Below are positions 1-11,596 of a stretch of 64,000 nt of DNA, in pieces (within the stretch, counting starts at the first letter, position 1; the number at the start of each line of letters is the position of its first letter). The translations under genes and the position numbers were made by a program. The notes beneath the pieces were generated by a model. It ran no database searches and was not told the DNA's origin. It saw nothing but the letters and a program-made list of their open reading frames with translations. Source of the DNA: Ochotona curzoniae (Eukaryota > Chordata > Mammalia > Lagomorpha > Ochotonidae); contig NW_024466512.1 of assembly GCF_017591425.1 (NCBI RefSeq), positions 13,333,001 to 13,397,000 on the forward strand, in the 5' to 3' direction.

Positions 1-999
1 ATAACTGATTCCTAACCACAGAGTCAAAGGCCAGGTGAGGTGAACAGAAGCAACGAGGCAGCTTGCATGGATCCCACAGACTCTCACATGGCTGTGAGAA
101 ATACAAGTAGAGGTCAAGGCTGGACAGCACCTCTGTGGCCTGCTGACCCATGCACAGCCTGCAGAACATGGCTGAGGAGTCTGCAGACAGATGGTGTGCT
201 TATCAGCCACTGGGCCTGGAAGAAAACCAAGGCTCGGCTGGAGGTGGTGGGTTTAGTGATAAACAGAGGCTTGCAGACGAGCCTCTACCTGCAACCTGTG
301 AGTGATCTTGGGTAAGCAAGCAACTACGCCTCAGTTTCCCCATCCTTACAGGAAACACAGGAAAGCATGGACGATGGCTGCTATAGACCAAGCCCGTACA
401 TTCGATAAGAAAATAAGTTGCTAAGGAGTAGAGAGGTCCAGAATTTACTCTTGGGTCCTTGCTTGGCTGCAAGGGCATAGGAAAAGCAATCACAAATGAG
501 CAGTGAGCTCTAAGGTGACTGAGTCAAAAGCAGCCTGGTTTGCAAAGGAGGAGCCATTCTTCAGCCTGTCTTTCCCTGGGGCCCCTTCTCCAGGGCTCCT
601 TGGCCTTAATTTCCGCAAGTGGCTATGAGGGCCCACCCCTACGTGGCCCTTGGACCCTGGCAGGCAGGGCTTGGCTGCATAATGGACTGTGGTTTTATCT
701 TTTAGATATTGACTCAGGAAGCTGAAGCCATCACCCTTTCCAAATCTACCGCCAGGATGCCCAGAGACAAATTCCCAGCCCATCTTGGGTTTTGGACTGG
801 CCTCATGCCTGACTTCCTTTGTATATAACATGTAAATGAGGACCGAGAGTGGATCACACAGAGGAACTACAGAGCTAAGCAGAAAGCGTCCACACCATTG
901 AGAGCTGGCAACTTCAATGATCCCGTCTTTAGTTTGCCTCATAACCTTGAACAACTCTGTACCATGTGATAACTTGGAATTCTAGTTTTCCTATTTAAC
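1..999. other. Unique non-coding sequence with a probable MIR fragment
   Basis: No gene is recognisable. About 290-390 reads like the middle of a plus-strand MIR SINE: a GTGATCTTGGGTAAG-like stretch is followed by CCTCAGTTTCCCCATCC, which corresponds to the MIR 'gaccttgggcaag ... cctcagtttcc' core. The rest has no repeat I can name. Open frames on both strands here (up to about 154 codons) have no family resemblance and are treated as chance. Confidence 0.45.
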
Positions 1000-1370
1000 A
1001 AACAAAAGGAATCCTCCATCCTTTGGCTTGAATGCTCTTTTATGGCCAGCATAGGATGATTTCCAGAACGAACCCACATTTGGGTGCCGGGGGCCTCCCT
1101 TGGTGCCTCCGGTAGCTGGTGGCAGTGGATGGTGGGTCCTCTTTATTGGCGAGATATACAGCAATTGTCTTAATGACATGGGCCTCTTTTGTGAGAGCTG
1201 ACGGCATCCCCAGCAAACATTGGCTGCAAACACGCCAGCCGAGATGTTGCCGCGGTCACGGCCCTGCCTTGAACAATCTAAAGCATATTTCTCTCTGTAT
1301 ATATTTGCTTTTTCAGATGCTTTTAAGCTTGGGAAACAATCACAGCTAAGGCCATTTCTGGGATGGCACT
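1000..1370. promoter_or_regulatory. Candidate conserved non-coding element, SOX-like sites
   Basis: This segment holds no recognisable repeat. It mixes A+T-rich homeodomain-like words (TTAATGAC near 1,170) with two SOX-like AACAAT sites at about 1,272 and 1,335, the second inside GGGAAACAATCAC. A CTTTATTGGC word lies near 1,141. The texture resembles vertebrate developmental enhancers. Conservation is inferred from appearance, not measured. Confidence 0.35.
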
Positions 1371-1439
1371 AAAAGAACCTACTCGGAGACAGATGAAAAT
1401 AATGAGAATCTTTCTGTCAGGAAAGATTTAGAAAATATC

Positions 1440-1840
1440 ACGGGCATTATTAAAATTTAATTTTTTACTTGGCTTTTTGGTTCCCCTTTCCAGTGATAAT
1501 GAGGACTGCACACCTCCGCCTTGCTAGCACTTGTTTTGTGCAATAAATTCAGCCTTCCAGTCTGAAGACATTTCACACAACAGCTCTGACTGCTATAGGC
1601 TTATTTTTCACCCTGTGCTGTGCTTTGAGTCTTTCTGTAAAAACCAGTTCATGAGATAATTTTCCACGAGGCCAGTGGAACTAATAAAAATCAATTTTGC
1701 CCAACTGGTTCAGAGAGATCCCGGGTACAGCCAAGGCAGAACTGCTAAAAAGGGAGCGAAACGAAGGATCAATGTATTCGCTAACGGTTTACTTGATACA
1801 GAACTATCAAATTAGCTGACAGGGGATGGCTGGCTGTAGG
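1440..1840. promoter_or_regulatory. Candidate conserved non-coding element
   Basis: A repeat-free segment with many short A+T-rich transcription-factor-like words, including AATAAAAATCAATTTTG near 1,683 and CTATCAAATTAGCTGACAGG near 1,804. The latter combines a homeodomain-like core with a MEIS-like TGACAG. No coding potential is seen. It could equally be neutral unique DNA; a multi-species alignment would decide. Confidence 0.33.
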
Positions 1841-1849
1841 AATTTTCCT

Positions 1850-2745
1850 TTCAGCCTGAACAGAACCCCTTTTAAAGGCCCAGAGAGAGTATTTCTTCCC
1901 CGTGGCTGGAGGTATTAGAGGGTAGCAATTCTTCCAATGAGTTGCCCGCAGCTGGGTGACAAGGCCACTCTGGCCTGACAGTGGTCTCTGCTGGAGCTGT
2001 GTCCAGGCCGCCTTTTTATGTCACAGAAGCTTGTTTTTGAAGGGGGATAGGGTGAGTTTTATTTCTGTTGTTCCTGGGCCAAAGGATCAGGGAGATGAGT
2101 GCTCTTCGCCGGGCGGGCATTGAGCCAGGCGCACACTGAAGTGCGCTGGCTTGGAGGCCCAGCTCTGCTTCCAACTGCAGCCTCCTGCAGAATGTGCACC
2201 TGGGGACCCAGCAGGTGATGGCTCAAGTACTGAGGTCCCTGCCAGCCTCAGGAGAGACAAGGATTCCGTTCCAGGCCTCTGGCCCCAGGCTGGCTGCTCA
2301 TGCAGGATGGCTTTCTGTCCCATCCCATTTGGTTTTGTTTTAAATAAGTGCCCTTGGATGCTATGGTTCTTGACATCAACACTCCCCTTAGGACCCTGTC
2401 CACTTTTATGACTCTGCCACATGGTCATCCAGGGGTGGCGGTGGGTTCCCAGGGGACATTTCTTTTGTAACCAATAAGCAAGAACACAGCATGGTGGCAT
2501 GCAGAACACACTCCCTAAAACACATACCTTAACTCCCATCTCTGCTCCATTGGTTCAAAACACTGGGTGATACGTCTAAAAAGAAATGGTACAAAACAAA
2601 GCCTAGAAGGAAGTACAGCCTACTGTCAATAGTGCTGGTGTTTGGGGGGGAGGGTTGTTTGTTTATGCTTTTTTGCTTTGTTTCCTCAATTCTGTTTCTA
2701 CTTCTTTTGTCTCTACACTTTTCTGGGATTAATGTTAAAAAATAA
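1850..2745. other. Unique non-coding sequence
   Basis: Nothing nameable. It is moderately GC-rich from 2,090 to 2,330 and contains overlapping chance frames on both strands (up to 150 codons) without recognisable domains. No splice-bounded exon or promoter could be supported. Confidence 0.4.
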
Positions 2746-3052
2746 TGCCAGGGACCGGTGCCACGGCTCAACATTGAAAGCACTGGTATCCAATTTGTGC
2801 ACCAGTTTATGTCCTGGCTGCTCCACTTTTGATCCAGCTCGCTGCTGATGCTTGGGCCAGAGGATGGCCCAAGACTTTGGAACCCTCGACCCACGTGGCA
2901 GGTTGGGAAGAAGCTCTCCACTTCAGAATGGCTCAGCCCCTGCTGCTGTGGCCACCTAGGAAGAAACACAGCAGATGGGAGACCTCTCTACCTCGCCTTT
3001 TCTCTCTGTAAATCTGCCTTTCTAATGAAAATAGATGAATCTTTTTAAAAAA
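2746..3052 (+). repeat. Lagomorph C-type SINE, diverged copy
   Basis: Full-length but mutated copy of the tRNA-derived lagomorph SINE. The head begins near GGGACCGGTGCCACGG, the body carries TCCTGGCTGCTCCAC and GAGGATGGCCCAA, and the 3' end has CTCTCTGTAAATCTGCC and an A-rich tail. Compared with the copy at 3,124 it has many substitutions, so it is an older insertion. Short frames inside it are not genes. Confidence 0.85.
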
Positions 3053-3123
3053 GTGCTAAACTAAGAATTGAGTTACTGAAAAAAGAAACAATCCATCCAC
3101 AGTGTTGTAAGAAAGTAGGTGGG

Positions 3124-3435
3124 TTGGGCCAGGTGCAGTGGCCTAGCAGATAAAGTCCTCGCCTTGAACGCCCGGGATCCCATGTGGGTGCCGGTTCTAA
3201 TCCCAGCAGCTCCACTTTCCATCCAGCTCCCTGCTTGTGGCCTGGGAAAGCAGTTGGGGATGGCCCAAAGCCTTGGGACCCTGCACCTTGGTTCCTGGCT
3301 CTGGATCGGCACAGCTTTAGCCATTGCGCTCACTTGGGGAGTGAATCATTGGACAGAAGATCTTCCTTTCTGTCTCTCCTCCTCTCTGTATATCTGACTT
3401 TGTAATAAAAATTAATAAATATTTTTTTAAAAAGA
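3124..3435 (+). repeat. Lagomorph C-type SINE with perfect target-site duplication
   Basis: Full-length SINE with an A-box-like TGGCCTAGCAG (3,139-3,149) and a B-box-like GGTTCTAATCC (3,193-3,203), the two halves of an internal RNA polymerase III promoter inherited from a tRNA. It ends with a pyrimidine tract and AATAAAAATTAATAAAT. A perfect 15-bp duplication AAGAAAGTAGGTGGG flanks it (3,109-3,123 and 3,436-3,450). This shows LINE-assisted insertion and, with the good match to other copies, a fairly recent date. Confidence 0.93.
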
Positions 3436-3554
3436 AAGAAAGTAGGTGGGAAATGTGTGGGGAAAAGAAAATCAATGGCAAAAATGATTGTGGTGCCTTG
3501 TATTATCTTTAAGTACCTTATGTAAATTCTTTTTCTTAATCATCATAAAAAAAA

Positions 3555-3664
3555 CCATTAGCAAACTCATCAATGACCCCATTTTGCAGAGGGGGAAACT
3601 GAGGCTTAGGGCTTTAACATGCTGAGGATGACAGGACGACCCAGTGGCAGAGACGGCTGGCATC
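3555..3664 (-). repeat. MIR fragment
   Basis: CCCCATTTTGCAGAGGGGGAAACTGAGG and the downstream CCCAGTGGCAGAGAC follow the minus strand of the mammalian-wide MIR core ('cccattttacagatgaggaaactgaggc ... agtggcagagc'). It is an ancient tRNA-derived SINE predating the placental radiation. Confidence 0.7.
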
Positions 3665-3680
3665 TAAAATATCCAATTTT

Positions 3681-3998
3681 GGGCCCAGCACAGTAGTCTA
3701 GTGGCTAATGTTCCCACCTTGCATGCACTGGGATCCCATATAGGTACAGGTTCATGTCCTGGCTGCTCCACTTCCCATCCAGCTCCCTGTCTGTGGCCTG
3801 GGAAAGCAGTCGAGTATACCCAAAATCTTGGGACCCTGTACCTGCATGGGAGACCCAGAAGAAGCTCCTGGCTCCTGGCTTCAAATCAGCTCAGCTTTGG
3901 CTATTGCGGCCATTTGGGGAATGAATTAGCAGATGCAAGATCTTTCCTACTTGCTATAGATCTGATTTCCCAATAAAAAATAAATAAAAAAATTTTTT
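3681..3998 (+). repeat. Lagomorph C-type SINE
   Basis: Full-length copy starting GGGCCCAGCACAGTAG. Its body holds GATCCCATATAGG, GGCCTGGGAAAGCAG and AGAAGCTCCTGGCTCC, and it ends in a CAATAAAAAATAAATAAAAA tail. A 14-bp imperfect duplication flanks it (3,666-3,679 AAAATATCCAATTT; 3,999-4,012 AAAACATCCAATTT), differing at one base. The pyrimidine tract before the tail is shortened relative to neighbours. Confidence 0.92.
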
Positions 3999-4014
3999 AA
4001 AACATCCAATTTCA

Positions 4015-5479
4015 AGGACCTCACGCTGCCCAACAGTGAGGACAGTAACAAACCACAGAGTGCGTACGGCTCTCGATCTCCAGCTAGACGTGACAGTCGC
4101 ACCAGGGCGTCCTTTTGCATTCATGAATCAAGTCAGGGAGAACCACTCCTGTTCTTTCTTCCTGCCTCACGGGGTCTGTGATGTTCCAATTAGATCACAC
4201 ATGTGTAAACACAGGATGCGACGTGCTCAAAGGATCAGGGCGACGTGACAGTAGCAAGAGTTATCAGAAATGCCACGGGCTCGTGATTGTTTTTAAAAAG
4301 TTACACTCAAGCAGAAGAAGGCTAAGGACAAAAAGGAAGACTACTTTGGACACATTTATTGTTGATGATTCAGAAAGTGGAATAGGATCTGACCCTATTG
4401 AAGCCAGTCATCAATATCACCAATTTTCTTGTATGTCACATATTTGATTAAAAGCAAAAGTTATGATTGATATATGTATTACAATACTAATTTGATGAAT
4501 AGAAAAACAGAAATATAAAACAAGAATTGGAATGATAAACATTGAAATGTACAATAAAGATCGGGTGTTGAGAATAATGATTTTAAACAATCTTGTATCA
4601 TTTGCTGCCTTTTATAAACTTTTTAGATAATAAAGATGCGCTAGTTTTATCAACAGGAAAGCAAAGCAGGAGTCCTGCTCTAAATACAAAAATGTCACCC
4701 TTCTCACAGATAAGATCACAAAAAAAAAATCTGCAGTTGTTCACAGTTATTTGTGTTCTGGTAAAGTAAACGTTTACCTGGAATGCATCTCAAATAATAA
4801 AAACCTAGGAGTATATTCTACCTTCATTGTAAAACTTGGACTCGGTCTGTGGAGAGCTTCTGTCATGTCCTTCCCGACCACAAAGCACCCTGAGAAAAAA
4901 CACCCATCTCAACTAGAGCGATGGCCTGCGCCATGGAGGCGAGAGTGACCTGCAGGCTTGCATGCTGTCCTCAGAGGCACAGCCCGGCCTGCTCTCACAG
5001 CTCACATCAGGACTCAACACAGAGGTGCCACCCTGTTCATAAAAACAAGGCCCAGCTCAGATTGCAAAGCAGTGCCACCAAGGAAGTTATTTTTGCGTCT
5101 CTAATTGCATTTGCGGCATCTGGCATTGTGCACACTTTGTTTTTATGACTTCAGAGTGATAAATGTTCCACAAGACAAACAAACAAAGGAGAGATTAAGA
5201 GTGGTACACTGGAGGCATGTCAACTGTTCCCAGGAGACGGGCATTCGAATATGCCCTGAAGAGTATTCGGAGGCCAAGGGAAGCACTGCCCACCGGACAG
5301 GGCTCTGAATGCCGAGTACTCTGCGGCGGGGAGACCAGCGGTTTGTTTCTCGTTAGGTCAGTACACAGCCTCGGCTGCTAACACGCACCGAGAGGAAATG
5401 CCAACATTTCAACTTACATCAACACAAGGGTCCAGAACATCGACACCTTGCCTTTCAGCAGATCACAGACAGCACAGAT
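4015..5479. other. Unique non-coding sequence, A+T-rich core
   Basis: No named repeat or gene. About 4,430-4,760 is strongly A+T-rich. Around 5,090-5,170 is a homeodomain-like stretch (CTCTAATTGCATTTGCGGC) that may belong to a conserved element. An 89-codon plus frame at 4,178-4,447 has a basic then acidic composition but no recognisable family, and I do not call it a gene. Confidence 0.35.
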
Positions 5480-5640
5480 CTGGGCCTCTTCTCCTAATTG
5501 GGGAGGTTTTCTAATTTGCTTATGATAGCTGCCTCATGTTGAGCTAATCTTCCTCCGGTTACCTCCTGATGCCGTCTGAAATAATCCGCTTACCCCTGCT
5601 CTGTCTGCAGTACTTTATATCAAATCACACTTGATTCCTT
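5480..5640. promoter_or_regulatory. Candidate conserved non-coding element
   Basis: Short repeat-free segment with CTCCTAATTGGGGAGG near 5,491, CTAATTTGCTTATG near 5,511 and a GATGCCGTCTGAAATAATCC stretch near 5,568. The density of homeodomain-like cores looks like a developmental enhancer fragment. Evidence is motif texture only. Confidence 0.3.
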
Positions 5641-6349
5641 AGCACGGCCATGGCGAAGGCAGCCCCGGCCCGGCCGGGCCTTTCACATCTCGGAATGTGT
5701 GACGATCGCTGTGGGTGCCTCCACAGACCTAACGCTGCAAGGAGCAAGAGCACAGCACAGGCTAACGCAATGAGTTACAGAGATGAAATCTGCGCTAAAC
5801 GGCACCCGCCGCCGGCGGAAAGCACGATCTGAATGCTGTTCTGAAAAGACAGAGAATGTTGCTTTCTCAGACAGGTAGGCAAAATATTTCAGAGTGTTTG
5901 GCAGTCTAAGTAATTATTGGGATGAGCAGCCCCAGTCAGTTCAAAAACTTCTTTCCGAAATACAGCCTTGTGCCCACCTTGCTTTTTAAGACTCATGTGA
6001 TGAATGTGACCAAGCCAGCCGGGAGGCGAACTCCAAACAGGCGACCTCCCGAAAATCACTGCCCTTTAACGCACTTGATTTTTGTGGAGTTTCGGAGAAG
6101 GAAATGTTTTCATTGCCATGAAGCAGAACAGCTCAGAACTCTAACGTTCATAAAACATGCCATGGGCGTGTGCGACTGACAAAGGCGCTGTGGCTGCAAA
6201 GTGGGAGGGAACGCGTGGTGCTCAGCAGACAGCCACACACTGCTCCCAGGTCGACCACTGCTGGGCAAGACCCTGTCTGCTCTGGGACCCCATTCTCACG
6301 TCTGAAAAGGTTGGATATTGTGATGTGCAAGGATTGGGGATTTCTAAGG
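5641..6349. other. Unique non-coding sequence, slightly CpG-rich start
   Basis: Unique DNA. 5,640-5,830 is locally richer in CpG (CGGCCCGGCCGGGCC, CACCCGCCGCCGGCGG) but far too short and weak for a CpG-island promoter. The chance frames here match nothing known. Confidence 0.35.
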
Positions 6350-6760
6350 TCCCTTCTACCTTGAAGATTCTGCAGCCGTTAATTGAGAGGAACTTCGTTC
6401 TTTTTCTTATGAACATGTCTGCGCTCAACAGGCACCCCCAACAGCTCCTTGTCTCTTCGATGCTGCACGTTGTATTTGAAAGCGTTTCCCTCACACTTTC
6501 AGAGGTCACCAAAGGGGAAAAAGTTACACTGCTTAATCCTCCTTTATAGGAGCTTGCTCTTTTATTAGAAAACAGCCCAAGAACACGGCTCAGCAAAGCC
6601 AACGGCGCCCGCAATGGCGGGGGTGGGGGCGGGGAGAGGAAAGAGGCTGCCTTCGAGTGCCTTGTATAAAACAAGCAGCGAGACAGTCCTTTGCCAAACA
6701 CCGTCATAAATTTTTTATCTGGCAGCTAACATTCTCACTAGTTTTCTTGGCAGCAATTGG
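6350..6760. promoter_or_regulatory. Candidate conserved non-coding element
   Basis: Repeat-free DNA with GCAGCCGTTAATTGAGAGG near 6,372, AGGTCACCAAAGGGG near 6,502 (nuclear-receptor half-site-like AGGTCA) and CCTCCTTTATAGGAGC near 6,538. A 161-codon minus frame spanning 6,222-6,707 overlaps it but shows low-complexity proline/leucine runs and no domain, so regulatory DNA is the likelier reading if anything is conserved. Confidence 0.3.
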
Positions 6761-7929
6761 GACCTTTAGCAAGAAAGGTGCAGGAGAAAAATACCTTGTT
6801 TAGAGATGTTTTCAACACTTTCTGGGATTTTTCAGAACTTCTGCCTGCAGCACATTTTTACAACTACAGTCTCCAATCACCTGATGAGTGGGTGGTGGGG
6901 TTTAAATTTTTTTTTCTTACAAAAAAAAAATACACGGAGAGAGAAAGCAAGCTAGTAGTGCTACCATGCCCCCGCCCTGGCCCTCCATGGGGCACGTCTT
7001 TCTTCTTTATTGTGGTAGGTTTTTTTGAAATCCCAGTGCCTAGTTTTCCCTGTCTAGACAAAAAAACTGAAAATAATATCAGAATGTACCTTGTGTTGGG
7101 CCTGATACTATCTACATTGTGTTCCCAGGTGACAGAGATAAATGAAAGTGAGACAAGCTGATGACTAGAGCATTTTTCTTAAGAGTTCTGCCAAAAACAG
7201 GTCCCACCTGTTGCCTTTGGGTCAGCTAAAAGGAAAAGAGCTGCTGCCCTGGAGTCGGAGTAAGCACGCACAGATGGGGCCCCCGGCAGGCTGGGCCTTT
7301 AGGGGTGGAATGCGTGGCCCAGAAGCAGGTGGAGTTGGTCATGACTCCTTGCCAGGAACCTTGGGCACCCAAAGCTCTGGGATGGGCAAGGGGAGAAGCG
7401 TGCTTCAAATTCTGAGAAATAAGGGGCCCAAACGACAAAGCATCAAAGATAAGGTCTCCCACTGCAATTGCATCCTTCACACCTACCAACTAGCACAAAT
7501 CCCTCAATTGAGAGACTTCCAGCTATGGGAGAAGAGGTTGGTAAATTCACTCCCTTTGAAACAAGTGGAAAAGCAACAATTGTCGGTATAACCTTTCAGG
7601 GGTTCTAGATACTGATAAAAAGCAAAACAAAAACCAAACCAAACCAAACAAACAAAAAACAAAACACGAAGTGTTTATTCATAGAAAATTGGCAGAACTT
7701 TGGTTAGGAATATCCCCACCTCACCTCTTATCTCACTTGGCTAATAACGTTTTCACCAGGGTTGGGCTGCCAGTGGAGATGGATTTGATTTGGAGCAGAG
7801 GTCTAAAATCATGTCCAGGAGCACTGTGGTAAAAGCAACAAACTCGGGGAAGTGAATGGTGGGGGGCTCCCCTGTTTCTGTCAGCCTGAGGCTGCAGTTC
7901 TGGTTGGGTGACAGACCAATCAATAATGT
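6761..7929. other. Unique or unresolved non-coding sequence
   Basis: No gene. About 7,085-7,155 resembles the old repeat motif 'gggcctgatac...gagataaatgaaagtgagacaag' seen in ancient LINE-derived sequence, too diverged to place. 7,618-7,668 is an A/C-rich simple repeat (AAACCAAACCAAACAAAC-like). Confidence 0.35.
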
Positions 7930-9507
7930 GATGGGGAGACCCCGGAGATAAAAGAGCAGCAGTCTCTAAGATCTGTGCACATCTCTTACAGAGTGGGAAT
8001 GCGTCTGCAAGTGCGGGGAGACCTGACAGAGGCCAGGGAAAGCCAAAGCAATGGACGGCCTGAAAACTTTCTCAAGTCTGAATGTGCCCCTCAACCCCTA
8101 CACTGATCGCTTGGCAGGGGATACAAGTCTTCGGGTTTGAGTTTTCTGAGCACAGTCCCTTCCCAGCGACAGAAGATCACTAAGCTATGTACACAAAGAG
8201 CTCGACCAACAGGAAAACAGGCTCACGGAACAAAAGTAGGAACTGGAAAAATAACAACAACTGAATAGATTGCATGGCAAATGGGTATACAACATAAATC
8301 ATGTTCAGGCAAGCTACTTAAAAACTCGAGTTGTTACAATATGTTATCTGACATATCCAGTTTTCAACAACTAAAAAAGGAAGACATGACAGGACAAGGA
8401 GAGCAGAAAAAGTACAATCCACATTCAGTCAAATAAACGGATTGAAGGTGGCTCAGATGTTGGGTTTAGCCAAGAACTCAAGCCCCTCAAAGCAGCTACT
8501 GGGAATTAAATGAAACTATTCCTAAAGAGATGATGAAGATTAAGACTCAATCCAATGGGAGTCTCAACAGAGACACCATCATAATGAGCCAAATGGAGAT
8601 TTTAGAGTTGAAAAATATAATGACTAAACTGGAGTCAGGGAGCTTTGCTAATTTATCAATAGAAATGATCTAATCTGAAGGGAAAAAAAAAGTCAAGATG
8701 AAGAAAAGTGAACAGAGCCTCAAAGACCTATGTGACCATATTAAACACACCAGTGTATGTGTGATGATAATTCAAGAAGGAAAAGAGAAAATGAACAAAA
8801 CAAAAAAAAAATTGCTGAAAAAGAAAATCTTGAAAGCTACAAGGCAAAAATAACTTATGAAGTACTGGTAAACAATGGCGCAATTAATGGCTGATTTCTT
8901 ACCAGAAATAATGGAGAAAAACACACTATATTCTAAATGATGCAATTAAATTGCTGCATAGGGTGGGGTAGGGAGGAGACCTGTCAATCAAGATTGTATC
9001 TAACATACTACGTATCCAAATGGCAGGTATACAGGGATCTTTCAAGACAAACCAAAAAAAATGGAAGGATTTTTGTTGTTCTTACCACAGCTGCCCTATA
9101 AGAAATACTAAATGCTGAAAGGAAATGACACCAGATGGTAACTCATATCCACAGTAAGAAATGGAGAATGCCAGAAACAGTAAATACACGGATAATTATG
9201 AATTACGGTGGGAACATACAGTTTCTATTTTCTTTTCCTTAATTTCTTTAAAATCCATTAGATTGCATAAGTAATTATAGTTCTGTTTTGTCAGGTTAGT
9301 AACAAGTACAGATTTAGCAATCATAGTACAAAGGATAAGAGGGAAAATTTTCTATACTGGAATAATGTTCCTCTGTTGTACTAAAATGAAGTCATTATTA
9401 ACCCGTAGTAGATTATGAAAAGCTAAAATATGTATTATAATTCCTAGAGCTAATCAGAAAATGACAACAAAAAAGTAATGAAGAAAATCAAAGATGAATT
9501 AAAATGG

Positions 9508-9535
9508 CACACACACACACGCACATACACACCCC
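9508..9535. repeat. Short (CA)n-like microsatellite inside L1
   Basis: An interrupted CA repeat with G and T substitutions lies within the old L1 between the ORF1 and endonuclease-like parts. Confidence 0.75.
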
Positions 9536-10613
9536 TATATATTTAACTGAAGAAGAGAAACAGATGAACAAAAAAAGCAAGAGCCATATAGGAAAGGCAT
9601 AAGACAGAGAAAAGGCAAATAGGCAAATGACAGACAAAATTATATAACAAGATAAGAAAATCACACTGGACTAAACATTCTAATCAGCAGAGATTTATAG
9701 ACTGGATTAAAAGGATCTAACTTATGCTGTTTATGAGCCACATCTTAGATTCACAAGCATACACAGGTTGAAAATTAAAAGAAAAAATACATACCACGCA
9801 AACAGTAAACATAAAAGAGCTAATTGGCCTAAGTTAATATTACACACAAGAATATTCTTATAGAGAGACAAGACCCTTTCATAACTAGAAAGTGTCAGTA
9901 AGTAGGAAGATTCAGTAATTAACATAGTCATATTAAACCAATCTGGAAATACATGAGGTAAAAATGGCCAGAGAAATGGAAAAACAGAAAACAGAAAATT
10001 CAGTCACTGTAGTAACAGACATCACTACTCCATTCTCAATAACTGCTAGAATAATGAGGCAATTAACAGGATGTAGGAGATTTCAACAATATCAGTCAAC
10101 TTGAACTAATCAACATGGATAGACCGCTCCACTTGTTGACAGAATACACATTGATTTCAAAAGCATAGGAGACATTCCCCAGCATAGACTATGTATAAAT
10201 ATTGCTTATAGGATGAGTTTCAAGAACTTAAAAATAATGGAAATGATAAAAACAAATCATAACAGGACTCAAAATTATCAGTTAAATAGAAAATAATTTG
10301 GAAAAATCTCCCAGTATTACAAAATTAAGGAACCTATTTTAAGACTCCAAAGGACAAAAATCCCCATAAAGTTTAGAAAATATTGTGAAATGAGTAAAAA
10401 TGAAACCATATGTAGCAATACAAGTATCTGCAAGATACAAGGAGAGCAGAGCTTGGAGGAAGAAATACATAAATAGAAACAACAAAAGAAAAACAAAAGG
10501 TCTCAATCCAATAACCTAACACATCAAGACTTTAAAAAGAGAAAAGTAAGCTCAATAGAAGTGGGAAAGAAAGAGTAAGTAAGTTTTACAACAGAAATGA
10601 ATCAGGAAACAGA

Positions 10614-10909
10614 GTGGCTGGTGTGTGGCTTAGGAGAATAATCCTCCGCTTGTGATGCCAATTCTTGCCCCTGCTGTTCTGCCTCCTAGGCTTCCTACCC
10701 AGCTCTCTGTTTATGGCCTGAGAAAGTAGTGGAGGATGGCTCAAGGCCTTGGAACCTTGCACCCAGGTGGGAGACACAGAGAAGGCTCCTGGCTCCTGCG
10801 GCTGGATCCTTTTAGTTCTGCCCATTGTGGCCATTTGGAGAAGTGAATCAGCAGATGGAAGACCCATCTCTTCTTTGTCTCTTTGACTTTCAAAATGAAT
10901 AAATAAAAG
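10614..10909 (+). repeat. Lagomorph C-type SINE inserted in L1
   Basis: Full-length copy with AATAATCCTCCGCTTG in the head, GAGAAAGTAGTGGAGGATGG and GGAGACACAGAGAAGGCTCC in the body and a GAATAAATAAA tail. An 11-bp perfect duplication CAGGAAACAGA flanks it (10,603-10,613 and 10,910-10,920). It splits the L1 between its endonuclease and reverse-transcriptase regions. Confidence 0.9.
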
Positions 10910-11280
10910 CAGGAAACAGAAACCAAAAGAGAAAGTCAAAAGTCTTTGAAAAGATGAACAAAGCTGATAAACATTTATAGCTAGAATGTGCAAGAAAAAA
11001 AGACACAAAATTACCAAGAGGAAGAACAAAAGAAAAACACCATTAGTGACTTAACAAAAATTAAAAGATTTTAAGGAAGCAAGCAGCAGCAACTTTATGA
11101 CAAAACATCAGAAAATTCAGAAGAAATGTATGAATTCCTGAAAATACACATATTCAGAAAAGGAACTCAGGAAACAAAAAATTGGAATAGGTCTAGAACA
11201 AGCAAATAAATTGGACTGGCTTTTCTAACAAGGAAAAGCCCAGGGCCAGATGGCTTAAATAATAATTCCATCATTCTTTA

Positions 11281-11596
11281 AATTTTTATTTTTATTGGAA
11301 AGTCAGATACACAAAGAAAGGAGACAAAGAGGAAGATCTTATGTCTGATGTTTCACTCCCCAAGTGGCTGCAATGGCCAGAGCAAAGCTGATCCAAAGCC
11401 AGGAGCTAGGAGCCTCTTCCGGGTCTCCCACACCGGTGCAGGATTTCAAGGCTTTGGGCCAGCCTCGATTGCTTTCCCAGGCCACAAGCAGTCATCTGGA
11501 TGGGAAGTGGAGCAGCTGGGATTAGAACTGGTGCCCTTATGAGATCCCAGCATGTACAAGGTGAGGACTTTAGCTGTTAGGCTACCGTGCCAGGCC
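11281..11596 (-). repeat. Lagomorph C-type SINE, reverse orientation, in L1
   Basis: The plus strand reads the SINE backwards: TTTTTATTGGAAAGTCAGATAC (tail side), GAAGATCTTATGTCTG, then CTGGGATTAGAACTGG (reverse of the B-box region) and GCTACCGTGCCAGGCCCC at the head. Flanks CCATCATTCTTT (11,268) and CCATCATATTTT (11,597) form an imperfect target duplication. The copy is well preserved. Confidence 0.9.

Noticed and set aside
3119..3976. Several plus-strand frames of 73-92 codons with similar translations here and at 22,557, 46,123 and 52,670.
   Set aside because: They are translations of the C-type SINE; the shared peptide reflects the repeat, not a gene family.
4178..4447. An 89-codon plus frame with basic then acidic residues that might be a small retrocopy.
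   Set aside because: No recognisable protein family, no poly-A tail or target duplication around it; kept as unique sequence.
5640..5830. A CpG-richer patch that might be a promoter island.
   Set aside because: Under 200 bp with only modest CpG density and no associated exon or TATA/initiator arrangement.
6222..6707. A 161-codon open frame on the minus strand, the longest in the window.
   Set aside because: Its translation has proline/leucine low-complexity runs from a purine-rich tract, no domain, no splice context and no partner frame. Length is within chance for this composition.
9731..9931. A 66-codon minus frame with hydrophobic residues resembling a membrane peptide.
   Set aside because: It is the antisense of old L1 endonuclease-region sequence.
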